Source: Dactylosporangium siamense
GTDB lineage: Bacteria > Actinomycetota > Actinomycetes > Mycobacteriales > Micromonosporaceae
Reading direction: 5' to 3'
Assembly (NCBI RefSeq): GCF_016862795.1
Contig: NZ_BONQ01000117.1
Span: 1-64,000, forward strand
Length of the DNA stretch: 64,000 nt
Position 1 is the stretch's first letter; each line of letters starts with the position of its first letter. Below the pieces are notes generated by a model. The model was given only the letters and a program-made list of their open reading frames with translations. It did no database searches and was not told where the DNA came from. Both the position numbers and the translations under genes were made by a program. Shown one piece after another: positions 40,438-48,382 of the stretch.

Positions 40438-41316
40438 TCATCCCGGGCCAACGCCGCCCTCGGGCAGCGACGCCACGACCGTGCCCGCCGCGTCGGTCGC
40501 GACCAGGTTCCGCACGTCCACCGGCGATACCGCGGGTACCCGCAGCCACCAGGCGTGCACGGCGGGGTTTTCCGGCCACGCGGCGACCTTCGCCTTCGTC
40601 GGGACGCCGTCGATGGTCAGGGTCACGGCCGTGACGTCCCCGACGACGTAACCGGTGAAGAACCGGTCCGGATGGGAGCCGACATCCCAGCCCGCGTGGA
40701 AGCCGACGTCCCCGGGCCCGGTCCCGGTCACGTCCGGGTCGTTGGTGATGCCCATGAGGTCCAGCTTCCCGTCCGGCCCGCGCTGCCCGACCGCCTGCAC
40801 GAACCGGCTGTCGTACACCGCGAACCAGATCGCGAGTGTCCCACCGGCGACCGCCTCGCCCGTGTCGATCGTGGTCACCGGCCCGACGACGGCGTACCCG
40901 GGGTAGCCCTCGCTCGACGCGCCCGCTGAGGGCCGGCCCGCGGCTCCGGCTGTCGCCGGTGGCGCACCGACCGTCGCCCCGCCACCGGACCCGTTGCCGG
41001 ACCCGCCGCTGAGGCCTGCACCGAGGGCCCCACTGAGGATCCCGCCGGTGGTGCCGCCCGCGACGAGCAGGACCGCCGCGGACGCGACCCCGATCCGGGT
41101 CCGCCGCCGCCGTGCCCCCCGCCGGCGGAGCTCCTCAAACGTGACCCCCAACCGGTCCGGCGCCGCCGCCGCGACATCGGTGAGCCGGCCCGCGAGCCGC
41201 TCGTCGAGGAACGGCAGCGTATCGACGGGCCCGTTCCTTGCCGGCTCGTTCCTTGCCGGCTCGTTCCTTGCTGGCCCGTTCCTTGCCGGCCCGGTGTTTC
41301 CAGGTTCAGTGCTCAT
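40438..41316 (-). CDS. membrane protein coupled to a SigE-type sigma factor
   Basis: A 292-residue protein. Residues 8-30 carry GPARN/EPARN repeats from a 15-bp array. A cytoplasmic helix (FLDERLAGRLTDVAAAAPDRLGVTFEELRRRG) leads to one membrane helix (RIGVASAAVLLVAGGTTGGILSGALGA). A Gly/Ser linker and an extracellular domain to the C-terminus (PGYAVVGPVTTIDTGEAVAGGTLAIWFAVYDSR) follow. The ATG overlaps the sigma gene stop (ATGA). The topology and linkage suit an anti-sigma-like partner, but no zinc or ASD motif is visible, so that role is inference. Confidence 0.75.
   Translation of the reverse strand: MSTEPGNTGPARNGPARNEPARNEPARNGPVDTLPFLDERLAGRLTDVAAAAPDRLGVTFEELRRRGARRRRTRIGVASAAVLLVAGGTTGGILSGALGAGLSGGSGNGSGGGATVGAPPATAGAAGRPSAGASSEGYPGYAVVGPVTTIDTGEAVAGGTLAIWFAVYDSRFVQAVGQRGPDGKLDLMGITNDPDVTGTGPGDVGFHAGWDVGSHPDRFFTGYVVGDVTAVTLTIDGVPTKAKVAAWPENPAVHAWWLRVPAVSPVDVRNLVATDAAGTVVASLPEGGVGPG
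41232..41291. repeat. in-frame 15-bp array, 4 copies
   Basis: Four units of CGTTCCTTGCCGGCT (two with CC or C/T changes) code the PARNE/PARNG leader of the membrane protein. Confidence 0.95.
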
Positions 41317-41861
41317 GACAGTTCTCCCTGGGCAGTGCGAACAAAGGGGCGTTCCTCCCGCAGCGCCGGGCTGACCCGCAGCTTGGCGAGGGCCCGCGAG
41401 CACACCGACTTGACCGTTCCGACGCTGACGCCGAGGGTCTGCGCCGTCTGCTGCTCGGACAGGTCGACGTAGTACCGGAGCACGATCGCGGCCCGTTCCC
41501 GCCGGGTCAGCGACTGCAACGCGGCGACGAGCGCGGCCCGGTCCTCCACGGCACCATGACCGCCGTCATGACCACCACTGAGATCGCCACGGTGATTGCC
41601 ACGGTGATTGCCGTCGTGGAGGTCGGCGCGCGGCTGTTCCCGCCACGGGCGCCGGCGCAGCCAGTCCGTGTGCAGGTTCACCATGATCCGGCGGGCGTAG
41701 CTGAGCGCGTCGTCGTGACGGACCCGGTGCCACGCGCCGTACGTCCTGATCAGCGTGCTCTGCGCGAGATCCTGCGCCTGGTTTGCGTCGCCGGTCAGCA
41801 GCCAGCCGAGCCGCAACAGCGGCTTGGCCGCCGCGGCGGCGAACTCGTCGAAGTCGCGCAT
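41313..41861 (-). CDS. SigE-family ECF sigma factor
   Basis: A 182-residue extracytoplasmic-function sigma factor. Sigma-2: RDFDEFAAAAAKPLLRLGWLLTGDANQAQDLAQSTLIRTYGAWHRVRHDDALSYARRIMVNLHTDWLRR. Sigma-4: LVAALQSLTRRERAAIVLRYYVDLSEQQTAQTLGVSVGTVKSVCSRALAKLR. This is the SigE-like group of Streptomyces/Micromonospora, usually followed by a membrane partner as here. The linker between the two regions contains NHRGNHRGDLSGGHDGGHG repeats. The start ATG 41861 lies 8 bp after the stop of the upstream ECF41 gene. Confidence 0.92.
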   Translation of the reverse strand: MRDFDEFAAAAAKPLLRLGWLLTGDANQAQDLAQSTLIRTYGAWHRVRHDDALSYARRIMVNLHTDWLRRRPWREQPRADLHDGNHRGNHRGDLSGGHDGGHGAVEDRAALVAALQSLTRRERAAIVLRYYVDLSEQQTAQTLGVSVGTVKSVCSRALAKLRVSPALREERPFVRTAQGELS

Positions 41862-41869
41862 ACCCTCTA

Positions 41870-42814
41870 CTACGAGCGTTCCCCGCCAAAGGTTGAGAGC
41901 TTCGCCGGATTCGCGATTCGGAACAGGTCCTGGATCCGCCCGTCGACGACGTTGACGCACATCGTGTACCGGTAGTTCGCGTTCACGAGCAGCGCGTACT
42001 GCCCGTTGACCCCGGTCGGGACGGCGGTGAACGGCCGGGGACCGTCCGGGGTGTGCCGCCGCATGACGGCGACGAAGAACCGCACCACCTTCGCCCGGCC
42101 GCGGATCGGGTTCGGTCCCGTCCGCACCCTGCCGCCGCCGTCGTTCCAGGCGACCACGTCCTCGTGCAGCAGCTGCTCGAGGCGTTCGACGTCACCGTCG
42201 CGGGCAGCCGCGACGAACCCCTCCAGGAGCCGCGTGTGCTCCGCCGGGTCGGCGCTGAACCTGGCCCGGCCGGCGAGCGCGGCACCCGCCCGGTGGTGCA
42301 GCTGCCGGCTGTCTTCTTCGCTGCGGTCCAGGATCGCGGCGATCTCCGTGTAGGGCAGTTCGAACGCGGTCCGCAGCACGTACACGGCGCGCTGCGGTGG
42401 TGTCAGCCGCTCCATCAGGTGCAGCACCGCGATCGACAGGTCCGACGTGTCGATCAGGTCAGCCGCGTCGATCGGGTCGGATGCGCCGGCCAGGTTGGAT
42501 GCGCTGGGCAGGTGAGATGTGCTGAGCAGGTTGGATGCGCCGGCCAGGTTCCGTGGTCCGGTGTTGATCGGCTCCGGCAGCCACGTCCCGACGTACTCCT
42601 CCCGCCGGCCCTGCCGGGCGCGGAGCGCGTCGACGGCGAGCCGCGTCACCACCCTGGTCAGGTAGCGGCGCGGCTCGACGACGTCGGACCGGTCGGCGCG
42701 GGTCCACCGCAGGTACGCCTCCTGCAGCACGTCCTCGGCGTCATGCAGCGTCCCGAGCATCCGGTACGCCAGACCGAGCAGCATCCGCCGGTGCGCGAGA
42801 AACTCCTCGTTCAC
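41870..42814 (-). CDS. ECF41-family sigma factor with SnoaL-like C-terminus
   Basis: A 314-residue sigma factor. Sigma-2 starts at VNEEFLAHRRMLLGLAYRMLGTLHDAEDVLQEAYLRW, and sigma-4 is LSIAVLHLMERLTPPQRAVYVLRTAFELPYTEIAAILDRSEEDSRQLHHRA. A C-terminal NTF2/SnoaL-like domain contains the WNDGGGRV motif, the DGGG(K) hallmark of ECF41, whose activity is set by this fused domain and not by a separate anti-sigma. An 18-bp array inserts about 40 residues (87-125) between sigma-2 and sigma-4. The GTG overlaps the stop of the AhpD-like gene, the usual ECF41 partner. Confidence 0.94.
   Translation of the reverse strand: MNEEFLAHRRMLLGLAYRMLGTLHDAEDVLQEAYLRWTRADRSDVVEPRRYLTRVVTRLAVDALRARQGRREEYVGTWLPEPINTGPRNLAGASNLLSTSHLPSASNLAGASDPIDAADLIDTSDLSIAVLHLMERLTPPQRAVYVLRTAFELPYTEIAAILDRSEEDSRQLHHRAGAALAGRARFSADPAEHTRLLEGFVAAARDGDVERLEQLLHEDVVAWNDGGGRVRTGPNPIRGRAKVVRFFVAVMRRHTPDGPRPFTAVPTGVNGQYALLVNANYRYTMCVNVVDGRIQDLFRIANPAKLSTFGGERS
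42480..42551. repeat. in-frame 18-bp array in the ECF41 linker
   Basis: Four units of GATGCGCCGGCCAGGTTG code NLAGAS-type hexapeptides between sigma-2 and sigma-4. Confidence 0.92.
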
Positions 42815-43254
42815 GCGGTCGCTGGCGGTTGGCTCCTGGTTGACACTGCGAGACGGTTCCACACGTTGATCGTCGCAATGACCATGAGAAGGTCCGCAAC
42901 CCCCTTCGTGCCGTAGTGCTCGACGGCGGTGTCCCAGACGTCGTCCGGGACGCCGTGCTCACCGAGCCGGGTGACGTGGTCGGTGAGGTCGAGGGCGGCG
43001 CGTTCCTTGTCGTCGAAGAACGGCCCTTCCCGCCACGCCGAGACCGCGAACAGCTTCCGGCTGTCCTCGCCCTCGGCGAGCGCCTCCGTGCTGTGCATGT
43101 CGACGCAGAACGAGCATCCGTTCAGGATCGACGCCCGGAGCTTGAGCAGGTGCAGCAACGCCGGGTCGACGTGTGCCCTGATGTACTGCTCCAGGCCGCG
43201 CACCGCCCGGTACGCGTCGGGGTTGATTTCGCTGAGCGACATTCGTTGCTTCAT
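42811..43254 (-). CDS. carboxymuconolactone decarboxylase/AhpD-like protein
   Basis: A 147-residue AhpD-fold protein: INPDAYRAVRGLEQYIRAHVDPALLHLLKLRASILNGCSFCVDMHSTEALAEGEDSRKLFAVSAWREGPFF. The CSFC pair (Cys47, Cys50) and His54 match the CxxC-x3-H peroxidase centre. This family (with oxidoreductases and epimerases) is the known genomic partner and target of ECF41 sigma factors, and here it overlaps the ECF41 gene by 4 bp. ATG 43254 is used; ATG 43242 (MSLSEINP) is the alternative. Confidence 0.93.
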   Translation of the reverse strand: MKQRMSLSEINPDAYRAVRGLEQYIRAHVDPALLHLLKLRASILNGCSFCVDMHSTEALAEGEDSRKLFAVSAWREGPFFDDKERAALDLTDHVTRLGEHGVPDDVWDTAVEHYGTKGVADLLMVIATINVWNRLAVSTRSQPPATA

Positions 43255-43381
43255 ACAGTGACGACGGCAGACCCCGCCCGGAACGTGACAAGTGCGGTCC
43301 CGGCATCGGTGTGGCGTGCGCCACGGACCCGCTGACCTCGCCGCCGTCGCAGAGTGGGTCGCAGGGTGGGTCGCCGGTGGG

Positions 43382-43414
43382 CGGCGGGCGGGCGGCGGGC
43401 GGGCGGCGGGCGGG
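43382..43414. repeat. 11-bp array in a divergent intergenic region
   Basis: Three exact copies of GGCGGGCGGGC lie between the AhpD-like gene and the next plus-strand gene, with looser G-rich repeats before. Confidence 0.9.
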
Positions 43415-43459
43415 CACTGTCGCCGGTGGGCGATCGGGCAGGCACTAGGGTTCGATGGT

Positions 43460-43948
43460 GTGGACACCACCCGCACCCCGTCAGGCTGGCGACACCTGCC
43501 GCCACCGGCCCGGGCGATCGCGACCGCCGCAGCAGCCGCCGTCGAGGCAGCCCAGGGCCGCGACAAGGAGGCCTTCGACGTGGCCGTCGAGCAGCTCGCC
43601 GCCCTCGACGGCGAGCAGGTCGGCCTGGTGCTCGGCGCCGTCGTGCGCACTCTGCTCGAGGACCTGCACCCCGACGGCCTCGACGGCGACGACGTGCGCG
43701 CCGCGCTGGAGCACGCGGTGCGGTCCGCGGCCGAATGGCAGGACGTCGACCCGCAGGTCATGGTCGTGCTGCTGGTCGGCGCGCTCGGCGTCCAGGACGA
43801 CAACGACGACGAGGGCCGCCCGTCACCGCAGGCCCTGGCGAGGCACGCCCCGCTGCTGCTCGCCGACCTGCTGCTGACGCGGCCGTTCCCGCGGTACCTG
43901 CAGGCGGCGTTCACCGAGATCGAGCGCGCGCAGACCCAGGACCTGTAA
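43460..43948 (+). CDS. hypothetical acidic helical protein
   Basis: A 162-residue protein I do not recognise. It is Ala- and acid-rich and predicted mostly helical: PPARAIATAAAAAVEAAQGRDKEAFDVAVEQLAALDGEQVGLVLGAVVRTLLEDLHPDGLDGDDVRAALEHAVRSAAEW, later RHAPLLLADLLLTRPFPRYLQAAFTEIERAQ. No signal or membrane segment is present. GTG 43460 is inferred from where coding bias begins; the open frame extends upstream into G-rich repeats. Confidence 0.75.
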   Translation: MDTTRTPSGWRHLPPPARAIATAAAAAVEAAQGRDKEAFDVAVEQLAALDGEQVGLVLGAVVRTLLEDLHPDGLDGDDVRAALEHAVRSAAEWQDVDPQVMVVLLVGALGVQDDNDDEGRPSPQALARHAPLLLADLLLTRPFPRYLQAAFTEIERAQTQDL

Positions 43949-44051
43949 CGAGCTCCGCCATGCGCTGTCGGCCGGCGCTGTCAGCCGGCGCGGTCGGCCG
44001 GGCGGCACCGGCCAGCGCTGCCGGCCGGTGGTGTCGGCCGGTGTTGCGGTG
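43949..44051. repeat. degenerate repeats between convergent genes
   Basis: Imperfect TGTCGGCCGGCGC-type units fill the gap. No gene or terminator is evident. Confidence 0.6.
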
Positions 44052-44432
44052 TCAGCTGGTGCGGAACCCGGACCGGAACCGGCGGAAGAACCCGCCTTCG
44101 TAGGGCAGCGCCGGTCCGGGCGGCGGCGCCACCGGCCGCTGCCGGGCCACGGGCCGGTCGTACTCGGTGCGGGCGATCGCGTCGACGACCTGCGCCTCGG
44201 TGAAGTGGTCCGAGCCTTCGATCATCGGCACGTACCCGACGAGCATCCCGTCCCGCATCACCTGTGCCTCCAGGCCGGCGGTGCCGTCGGTGTCCCAGAC
44301 GGCGCTGCGTCCGTCCGGCAGTGCGATCCGCACGCCGAACGCCGACAACCCCGCCTTCGCCAGTTCCAGATGCGCGGGTACGCCCCGCTCCCGCAGCGTG
44401 TCGACCACCCGCCGTGCCTTGTGCTCATCCAT
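44052..44432 (-). CDS. hypothetical protein, 126 residues
   Basis: Not recognised. The N-terminal 95 residues look like a compact alpha/beta domain (DEHKARRVVDTLRERGVPAHLELAKAGLSAFGVRIALPDGRSAVWDTDGTAGLEAQVMRDGMLVGYVPMI). A Pro-rich segment and a basic end (GGFFRRFRSGFRTS) follow. No membrane segment is seen. Codon bias and a clear ATG at 44432 support a real gene. It stands alone between a repeat-filled gap and a terminator. Confidence 0.75.
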   Translation of the reverse strand: MDEHKARRVVDTLRERGVPAHLELAKAGLSAFGVRIALPDGRSAVWDTDGTAGLEAQVMRDGMLVGYVPMIEGSDHFTEAQVVDAIARTEYDRPVARQRPVAPPPGPALPYEGGFFRRFRSGFRTS

Positions 44433-44540
44433 GCGCCGAAGCTAACGCGCCCCGCTGGAAGTGAACCGGGAGGACGCCGTGAGCCGGCTTGGACCGGGCC
44501 GCCGCTGGTCGTACCCGGGAGACAGCACTGAGAAAGCACT

Positions 44541-44572
44541 GAAGCCGGTGCCCTGACGGAGGCACCGGCTTC
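44541..44572 (-). terminator. strong hairpin terminator
   Basis: GAAGCCGGTGCC (44541-44552) and GGCACCGGCTTC (44561-44572) pair perfectly over 12 bp around an 8-base loop. It lies 18 bp after the stop of the 44591-44800 gene on the minus strand. Confidence 0.85.
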
Positions 44573-44590
44573 ACGTCTGACCCGGAGCCG

Positions 44591-44800
44591 CTACTTCGAG
44601 GGCTCCGGCAGGGCGCAGTTGATCTTCGGGTTGACCCCGAGGTAGTTCAGCGGGCCGGCGACGATCGTCACGAGGATCGTGCCGGTCTTCGCGCAGTTCG
44701 TGTCCTCGCTGTCGAAATAGCCGCGTTGCCCTGCCGCGATCACGCCGATGATCAGCCAGATGACGAGGATGACCCCGCCGATACCGGATCCTCTGCCCAC
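44591..44800 (-). CDS. small membrane protein, 69 residues
   Basis: A single membrane helix (SGIGGVILVIWLIIGVIAAG) near the N-terminus is followed by QRGYFDSEDTNCAKTGTILVTIVAGPLNYLGVNPKINCALPEPSK, with two Cys and a second, weaker hydrophobic stretch. Similar small proteins are common in actinobacteria, but the function is unknown. GTG 44800 is chosen because GGAGG stands at the right distance; the longer open frame upstream has no bias. A perfect hairpin ends the transcript. Confidence 0.8.
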   Translation of the reverse strand: MGRGSGIGGVILVIWLIIGVIAAGQRGYFDSEDTNCAKTGTILVTIVAGPLNYLGVNPKINCALPEPSK

Positions 44801-44976
44801 GGGACTGCCTCCATCTATCGAACGAACTCGTCTTCTTCGAATCGACGGTTGGATACCCCGCAGCCCCTGTGACGCAAACCCGCCCGGTGATCTTCCTCGC
44901 TGTCCGGTTGGCAGCAATGGGGGAGTCAGGGCGGCGGGCCTGCTCGTACGGTTCCACTCGTCCTGATCCACCGGGA

Positions 44977-45010
44977 CACAGCACCTGAATCAGCACAGCA
45001 CCTGAATCAG
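44977..45010. repeat. 17-bp direct duplication before an acidic-protein gene
   Basis: Two exact copies of CACAGCACCTGAATCAG end 22 bp before the ATG at 45032. It sits in the divergent promoter region. Confidence 0.9.
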
Positions 45011-45031
45011 CCTTTGAAGGAGCCACCAGAT

Positions 45032-45538
45032 ATGAGCGACGACTACACCCCGTTCACCACCGACCTCGACGGTGACGGCGTCGAGGACCAGGCCGTCATC
45101 TACACGACCGACGACGGCGCGAACGTCATCGTCGGCGACCTCGACGGCAACGGCGAGGCCGACTTCGCCGCCCTCGACGAGGACGGCGACGGCGTCTACG
45201 AGCAGTCCTACAACGCCCTCACCGGCGAGTACACCGACCTGACCGCCGAACCGACCGACACGGCCGACTACGACGGGTCAGGCGGCAACCTCGACGGCGA
45301 CATCTCCCAGTACGACACGGCCGGCTACGACGGCTCCGGGGGCAACCTCGACGGCGACGTCAGCGGCGGCATGGCCACGGCGGCGGGCACCGTGTCCGAG
45401 GCCGACACCGACACCGAGCCCGCCGACACGGGTGACGCCGCGAGCTCCGGGACCGGCGGTTACTACGACGCGGCCGCGGTCTCCGACATGATGGCGATGC
45501 AGCACGAGACGAACATGGCGGTCATCAACAACATCTGA
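45032..45538 (+). CDS. acidic Asp/Gly-rich protein with Ca-binding-like loops
   Basis: A 168-residue, very acidic protein. Loops such as DLDGDGVED, DLDGNGEAD and DEDGDGVYE follow the DxDxDGxxD pattern of EF-hand/dockerin-type calcium sites. An 11-residue segment YDGSGGNLDGD occurs twice, at about 79-89 and 98-108. The start is well supported: AAGGAG precedes ATG 45032. There is no signal peptide, so calcium binding would be cytoplasmic or export non-classical. The C-terminal part (DAAAVSDMMAMQHETNMAVINNI) is a possible helix. Confidence 0.82.
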   Translation: MSDDYTPFTTDLDGDGVEDQAVIYTTDDGANVIVGDLDGNGEADFAALDEDGDGVYEQSYNALTGEYTDLTAEPTDTADYDGSGGNLDGDISQYDTAGYDGSGGNLDGDVSGGMATAAGTVSEADTDTEPADTGDAASSGTGGYYDAAAVSDMMAMQHETNMAVINNI

Positions 45539-45544
45539 CGCTGA

Positions 45545-45559
45545 GCACGCCGGGCGTGC
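45545..45559 (+). terminator. short GC hairpin after the acidic-protein gene
   Basis: GCACG and CGTGC pair around CCGGG 6 bp after the stop. The short stem makes this a weak call. Confidence 0.35.
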
Positions 45560-45685
45560 CGTATACAGAACGTGCCGTATCAAGCGGGCGTGGCGCCGTG
45601 TGGCGCCGCGCCCGTGTCACTGCCCGGGGTAGCCGTCCCGGGCAACCGTTCCCGATCCACCTTCCCGCGCCGCTGGAGCACAACC

Positions 45686-46327
45686 GTGTCAGAGCTCAGC
45701 CTGCTGCTCGTCGTCGACCTGGTCGGCATCGCCGTGTTCGCCGCCTCGGGCGCGACCGCCGGTGTGGCGAAGCGGCTGGACCTGTTCGGGGTGGTGTTCG
45801 TCGGGTTCATGGCCGCGCTCGGCGGCGGCATCCTGCGCGACGTGTTCGTCAACGTGCAGCCGTTCGCGTTCGTCGACTGGCGGTATGCGGCCGTCGCCGT
45901 GGTCACGTCCGCGGCCACGTTCTGGCTGCATCCGACGGTCAGCCGGCTGCACTGGACGGTCCTGGTCCTCGACGCCGCGGGGCTCGGCCTGTTCACCGTG
46001 ACCGGCACGTTGAAGGCGCTCGACGCCGGCATCCCGCCCGTCGGCGCCTGCATCATCGGCATGATCACCGGGATCGGCGGCGGTCTGATCCGGGATCTGC
46101 TCACCGGGGAGATCCCCACCGTGCTGCGGCGCGAGATCTACGCCGTCGCGGGGCTGCTCGGCTGCGCCTCGGTCGCAGCCCTGGACGCGGTGCACACGCA
46201 GCGCCCCGTGAGCATCGCCCTGGCCGCGGTGCTCGTCTTCGTCCTGCGGATGGTCGCGCTGCGCCGCAACTGGTCCGCGCCGACCGCACCGACCGCACCG
46301 ACCGGACCTCAGAACCCGGGCGAGTGA
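45686..46327 (+). CDS. TRIC-type (UPF0126) cation channel protein
   Basis: A 213-residue membrane protein with seven hydrophobic segments in two similar halves. Each half has the family's GGG-x-x-RD signature: ALGGGILRDVFVN and GIGGGLIRDLLTGEIP. Bacterial TRIC proteins form trimeric potassium-permeable channels. The GTG at 45686 is placed before LSLLLVVDLVGIAVFAASGATAG, the first helix. The C-terminal tail repeats a 9-bp unit (APTAPTAPT). Confidence 0.92.
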   Translation: MSELSLLLVVDLVGIAVFAASGATAGVAKRLDLFGVVFVGFMAALGGGILRDVFVNVQPFAFVDWRYAAVAVVTSAATFWLHPTVSRLHWTVLVLDAAGLGLFTVTGTLKALDAGIPPVGACIIGMITGIGGGLIRDLLTGEIPTVLRREIYAVAGLLGCASVAALDAVHTQRPVSIALAAVLVFVLRMVALRRNWSAPTAPTAPTGPQNPGE

Positions 46328-46368
46328 TCCTGACACAGGATGGCAGGATCACGCGGCAGGATGAGGGC

Positions 46369-46746
46369 ATGTCTGGATTCGCCACGCTCATCATGGTCAA
46401 CATCGACTGCGCCGAGCCGCCGGTGCTCGCCACCTTCTACAGCGAGGTCCTCGGCTGGGACGTGACCCACACTCAGGCCGAATACGCGATGATCAGCGAC
46501 GGCACCACGTCGATCGGGTTCGGTCAGATCGAGGGCTACACCGCGCCGACCTGGCCCGACCCGGTCGACGCGGCCCCGGTGCCGAAGCAGTTCCACCTCG
46601 ACTTCTACGTCGACGACCTCGCCGACGCCGAGGAACGCGCGCTCAAGCTCGGCGCGACCCGCCCCGACTTCCAGCCCGCGCCCGACCGGTACCTGGTCCT
46701 GCTCGACCCGGCCGGTCACCCGTTCTGCGCCTGCCTGCGCTCATAG
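46369..46746 (+). CDS. VOC-family protein
   Basis: A 125-residue glyoxalase-fold protein: GFATLIMVNIDCAEPPVLATFYSEVLGWDVTHTQAEYAMISDGTTSIGFGQIEGYTAPTWPDPVDAAPVPKQFHLDFYVDDLADAEERALKLGATRPDFQPAPDRYLVLLDPAGHPFCACLR. This is the short actinobacterial VOC type ending HPFCxC. No substrate can be named. The stop is followed at once by an 11-bp array. Confidence 0.92.
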   Translation: MSGFATLIMVNIDCAEPPVLATFYSEVLGWDVTHTQAEYAMISDGTTSIGFGQIEGYTAPTWPDPVDAAPVPKQFHLDFYVDDLADAEERALKLGATRPDFQPAPDRYLVLLDPAGHPFCACLRS

Positions 46747-46811
46747 CGGCTGGCAGGCGGCTGGCAGGCGGCTGGCAGGCGGCAGGCAAGCGGCAGGCAA
46801 GCAGCAGGCAG
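46746..46811. repeat. 11-bp tandem array starting at the VOC stop codon
   Basis: Six 11-bp units: GCGGCTGGCAG three times, then GCGGCAGGCAA twice and GCAGCAGGCAG. The first base is the last base of the TAG stop. The array ends 10 bp before the stop of the convergent lipoprotein gene. Confidence 0.95.
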
Positions 46812-46820
46812 CGGGCAAGC

Positions 46821-48017
46821 TCAGCGGGTCAGTGACGACGACGACACCGACGGGGGCCGGGCGCCGAGGAAGAAGATGCCGGGGAAACCCTGCGTCTCGA
46901 ACCCGGCGCTCGGGTTCTTCCGCAGCGTCGAACTCTCGATCGACATCGTGCCGGTGCGGTCGTTGCTGACGAAGAACACCGCCCCGCCGCCCTCGTTCGC
47001 CTTGTTCTGCTCGACGAGCGTCCCGGCGAGCCGGACGGTGAACAGGTTGCCGTCGCAGTAGATCGCGCCGCCGCTGCCGCCGCCCGGCGTGCCGGCCCGG
47101 GCCGGGTTGGCGCCCTTGCCGACCGCCGAGTTGTACGACAGCACGCTGTTCAGCACCACCCACGACACCCCGATGCTGCTCAGCGCGCCGCCGTTGGCGC
47201 ACACGCCGCCCTGGCCGGAGGCGCCGCCGAAGGTGCTGCCCACGACGTACACCGGCTGGTTGTGGAACTGGCTGAGCACCCGGATCGCGGCGCCGCCGAG
47301 ATCCGGCCCGTTCTGGTCGCAGCGGTTGCGCACGAAGCGCGAGTTGACGACCTTGAAACGTCCGCCGCGCACGAAGATCGCGCCGCCCCCGCCGCCCTCC
47401 GCGGTCTCGCCGGTCGAGTTGCCGTCGGCGAACGTCAGGTTCTGCACCGTCAGCGACGGGTGGTCCTGGTCCTGGCAGTGCGACGTGGTCCAGCCCTGCT
47501 TCTGGTCGCACGTGTTCATGTACAGGATGCGCCGCCGGCCTTCACCGCTGAGCGTCACCTTGCCGCCACCGTCGAGCACGATCTTCGCGCCCTGCACGTT
47601 CTTGACCTTCGCGGTGGCCTTCATGGTGATCGTCACCGGCTCCGGCCCGCAGCTGAACGTGATGATCCCGCCCGCCGCGACCGCCGACACGACGGCCTCG
47701 GAGGTGCAGCTGCCCGGGGTGCCGTTGCCGACGACCCTCGTCGGTTTCGACGTGTCGACGGCCCGTGCCTCCGCCGGGACCGTGGCCCGGCCGCTGGGGT
47801 TGCCGTAGTTCGCTGGGGGCGCCGCCGCGGCGCTGCTGCTCGTGGTCGCGTTCTGCGTCGCCGGTACGGACGGCGCACCGCTCTGCGTCGACCCAGCCCC
47901 GCTGGCGGCCTGCGCGGCACTGCTGCTCGTGGTCGCGGTCTTGCCCGGCGAGCCACCACAGCCGGCGAGCGCGAGAACGACGGTCGTCAGTGCAGCAGCC
48001 GCGGTGCGTCGTCGCAT
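46821..48017 (-). CDS. lipoprotein with parallel beta-helix
   Basis: A 398-residue exported lipoprotein. The lipobox LALAGC follows an Arg-rich n-region (MRRRTAAAALTTVVLALAGC). Residues 21-75 are a Ser/Ala/Thr linker. The rest has beta-helix coils: GAKIVLDGGGKVTLSG, SLTVQNLTFADGN, GGGGGAIFVRGGRFKVVNSRFVRNRCD, GGAIYCDGNLFTVRLAGTLVEQN, GGGAVFFVSN. This resembles polymorphic-outer-protein and pectate-lyase-like folds used for binding or cleaving glycans. A target is not evident. Confidence 0.88.
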   Translation of the reverse strand: MRRRTAAAALTTVVLALAGCGGSPGKTATTSSSAAQAASGAGSTQSGAPSVPATQNATTSSSAAAAPPANYGNPSGRATVPAEARAVDTSKPTRVVGNGTPGSCTSEAVVSAVAAGGIITFSCGPEPVTITMKATAKVKNVQGAKIVLDGGGKVTLSGEGRRRILYMNTCDQKQGWTTSHCQDQDHPSLTVQNLTFADGNSTGETAEGGGGGAIFVRGGRFKVVNSRFVRNRCDQNGPDLGGAAIRVLSQFHNQPVYVVGSTFGGASGQGGVCANGGALSSIGVSWVVLNSVLSYNSAVGKGANPARAGTPGGGSGGAIYCDGNLFTVRLAGTLVEQNKANEGGGAVFFVSNDRTGTMSIESSTLRKNPSAGFETQGFPGIFFLGARPPSVSSSSLTR

Positions 48018-48040
48018 CCGGCGATCCTACGACTCGCCCC

Positions 48041-48328
48041 CTACCTCGGCGGGTTCGGTGCGCTGTCGCGGGCCGCCGTCGCGTATCCGATGAACTCCTG
48101 GAACCTGGCGAACTGCACCTGGTCCAGGGTCAGGGTCGTGCCGCCGAGGACCTGCTCGCCGTAGCTGAGCCCGACCTGCACCTTGAACCGGTCACCCTTC
48201 GGCTTCACGTAGACGCCGAGGAACGCGACGTGGTAGCGCTGCGCGTCCTGACCGTGCCGCCGGAAGATCTCCAGAACCCGGCCGTCGAGGACGAGAATGT
48301 GGTCGTCGTGCACGAACTCGATCGCCAT
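48041..48328 (-). CDS. hypothetical protein, 95 residues
   Basis: Not recognised. AIEFVHDDHILVLDGRVLEIFRRHGQDAQRYHVAFLGVYVKPKGDRFKVQVGLSYGEQVLGGTTLTLDQVQFARFQEFIGYA suggests a small beta-rich domain, perhaps PH-like, followed by a helix. No signal or membrane segment. The ATG start at 48328 and codon bias are good. Confidence 0.72.
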   Translation of the reverse strand: MAIEFVHDDHILVLDGRVLEIFRRHGQDAQRYHVAFLGVYVKPKGDRFKVQVGLSYGEQVLGGTTLTLDQVQFARFQEFIGYATAARDSAPNPPR

Positions 48329-48382
48329 GCGGCGAAGATAACCGAGCCTGTCACGGCGCCCTGCCGTTCGGTCCTGTGCCGG

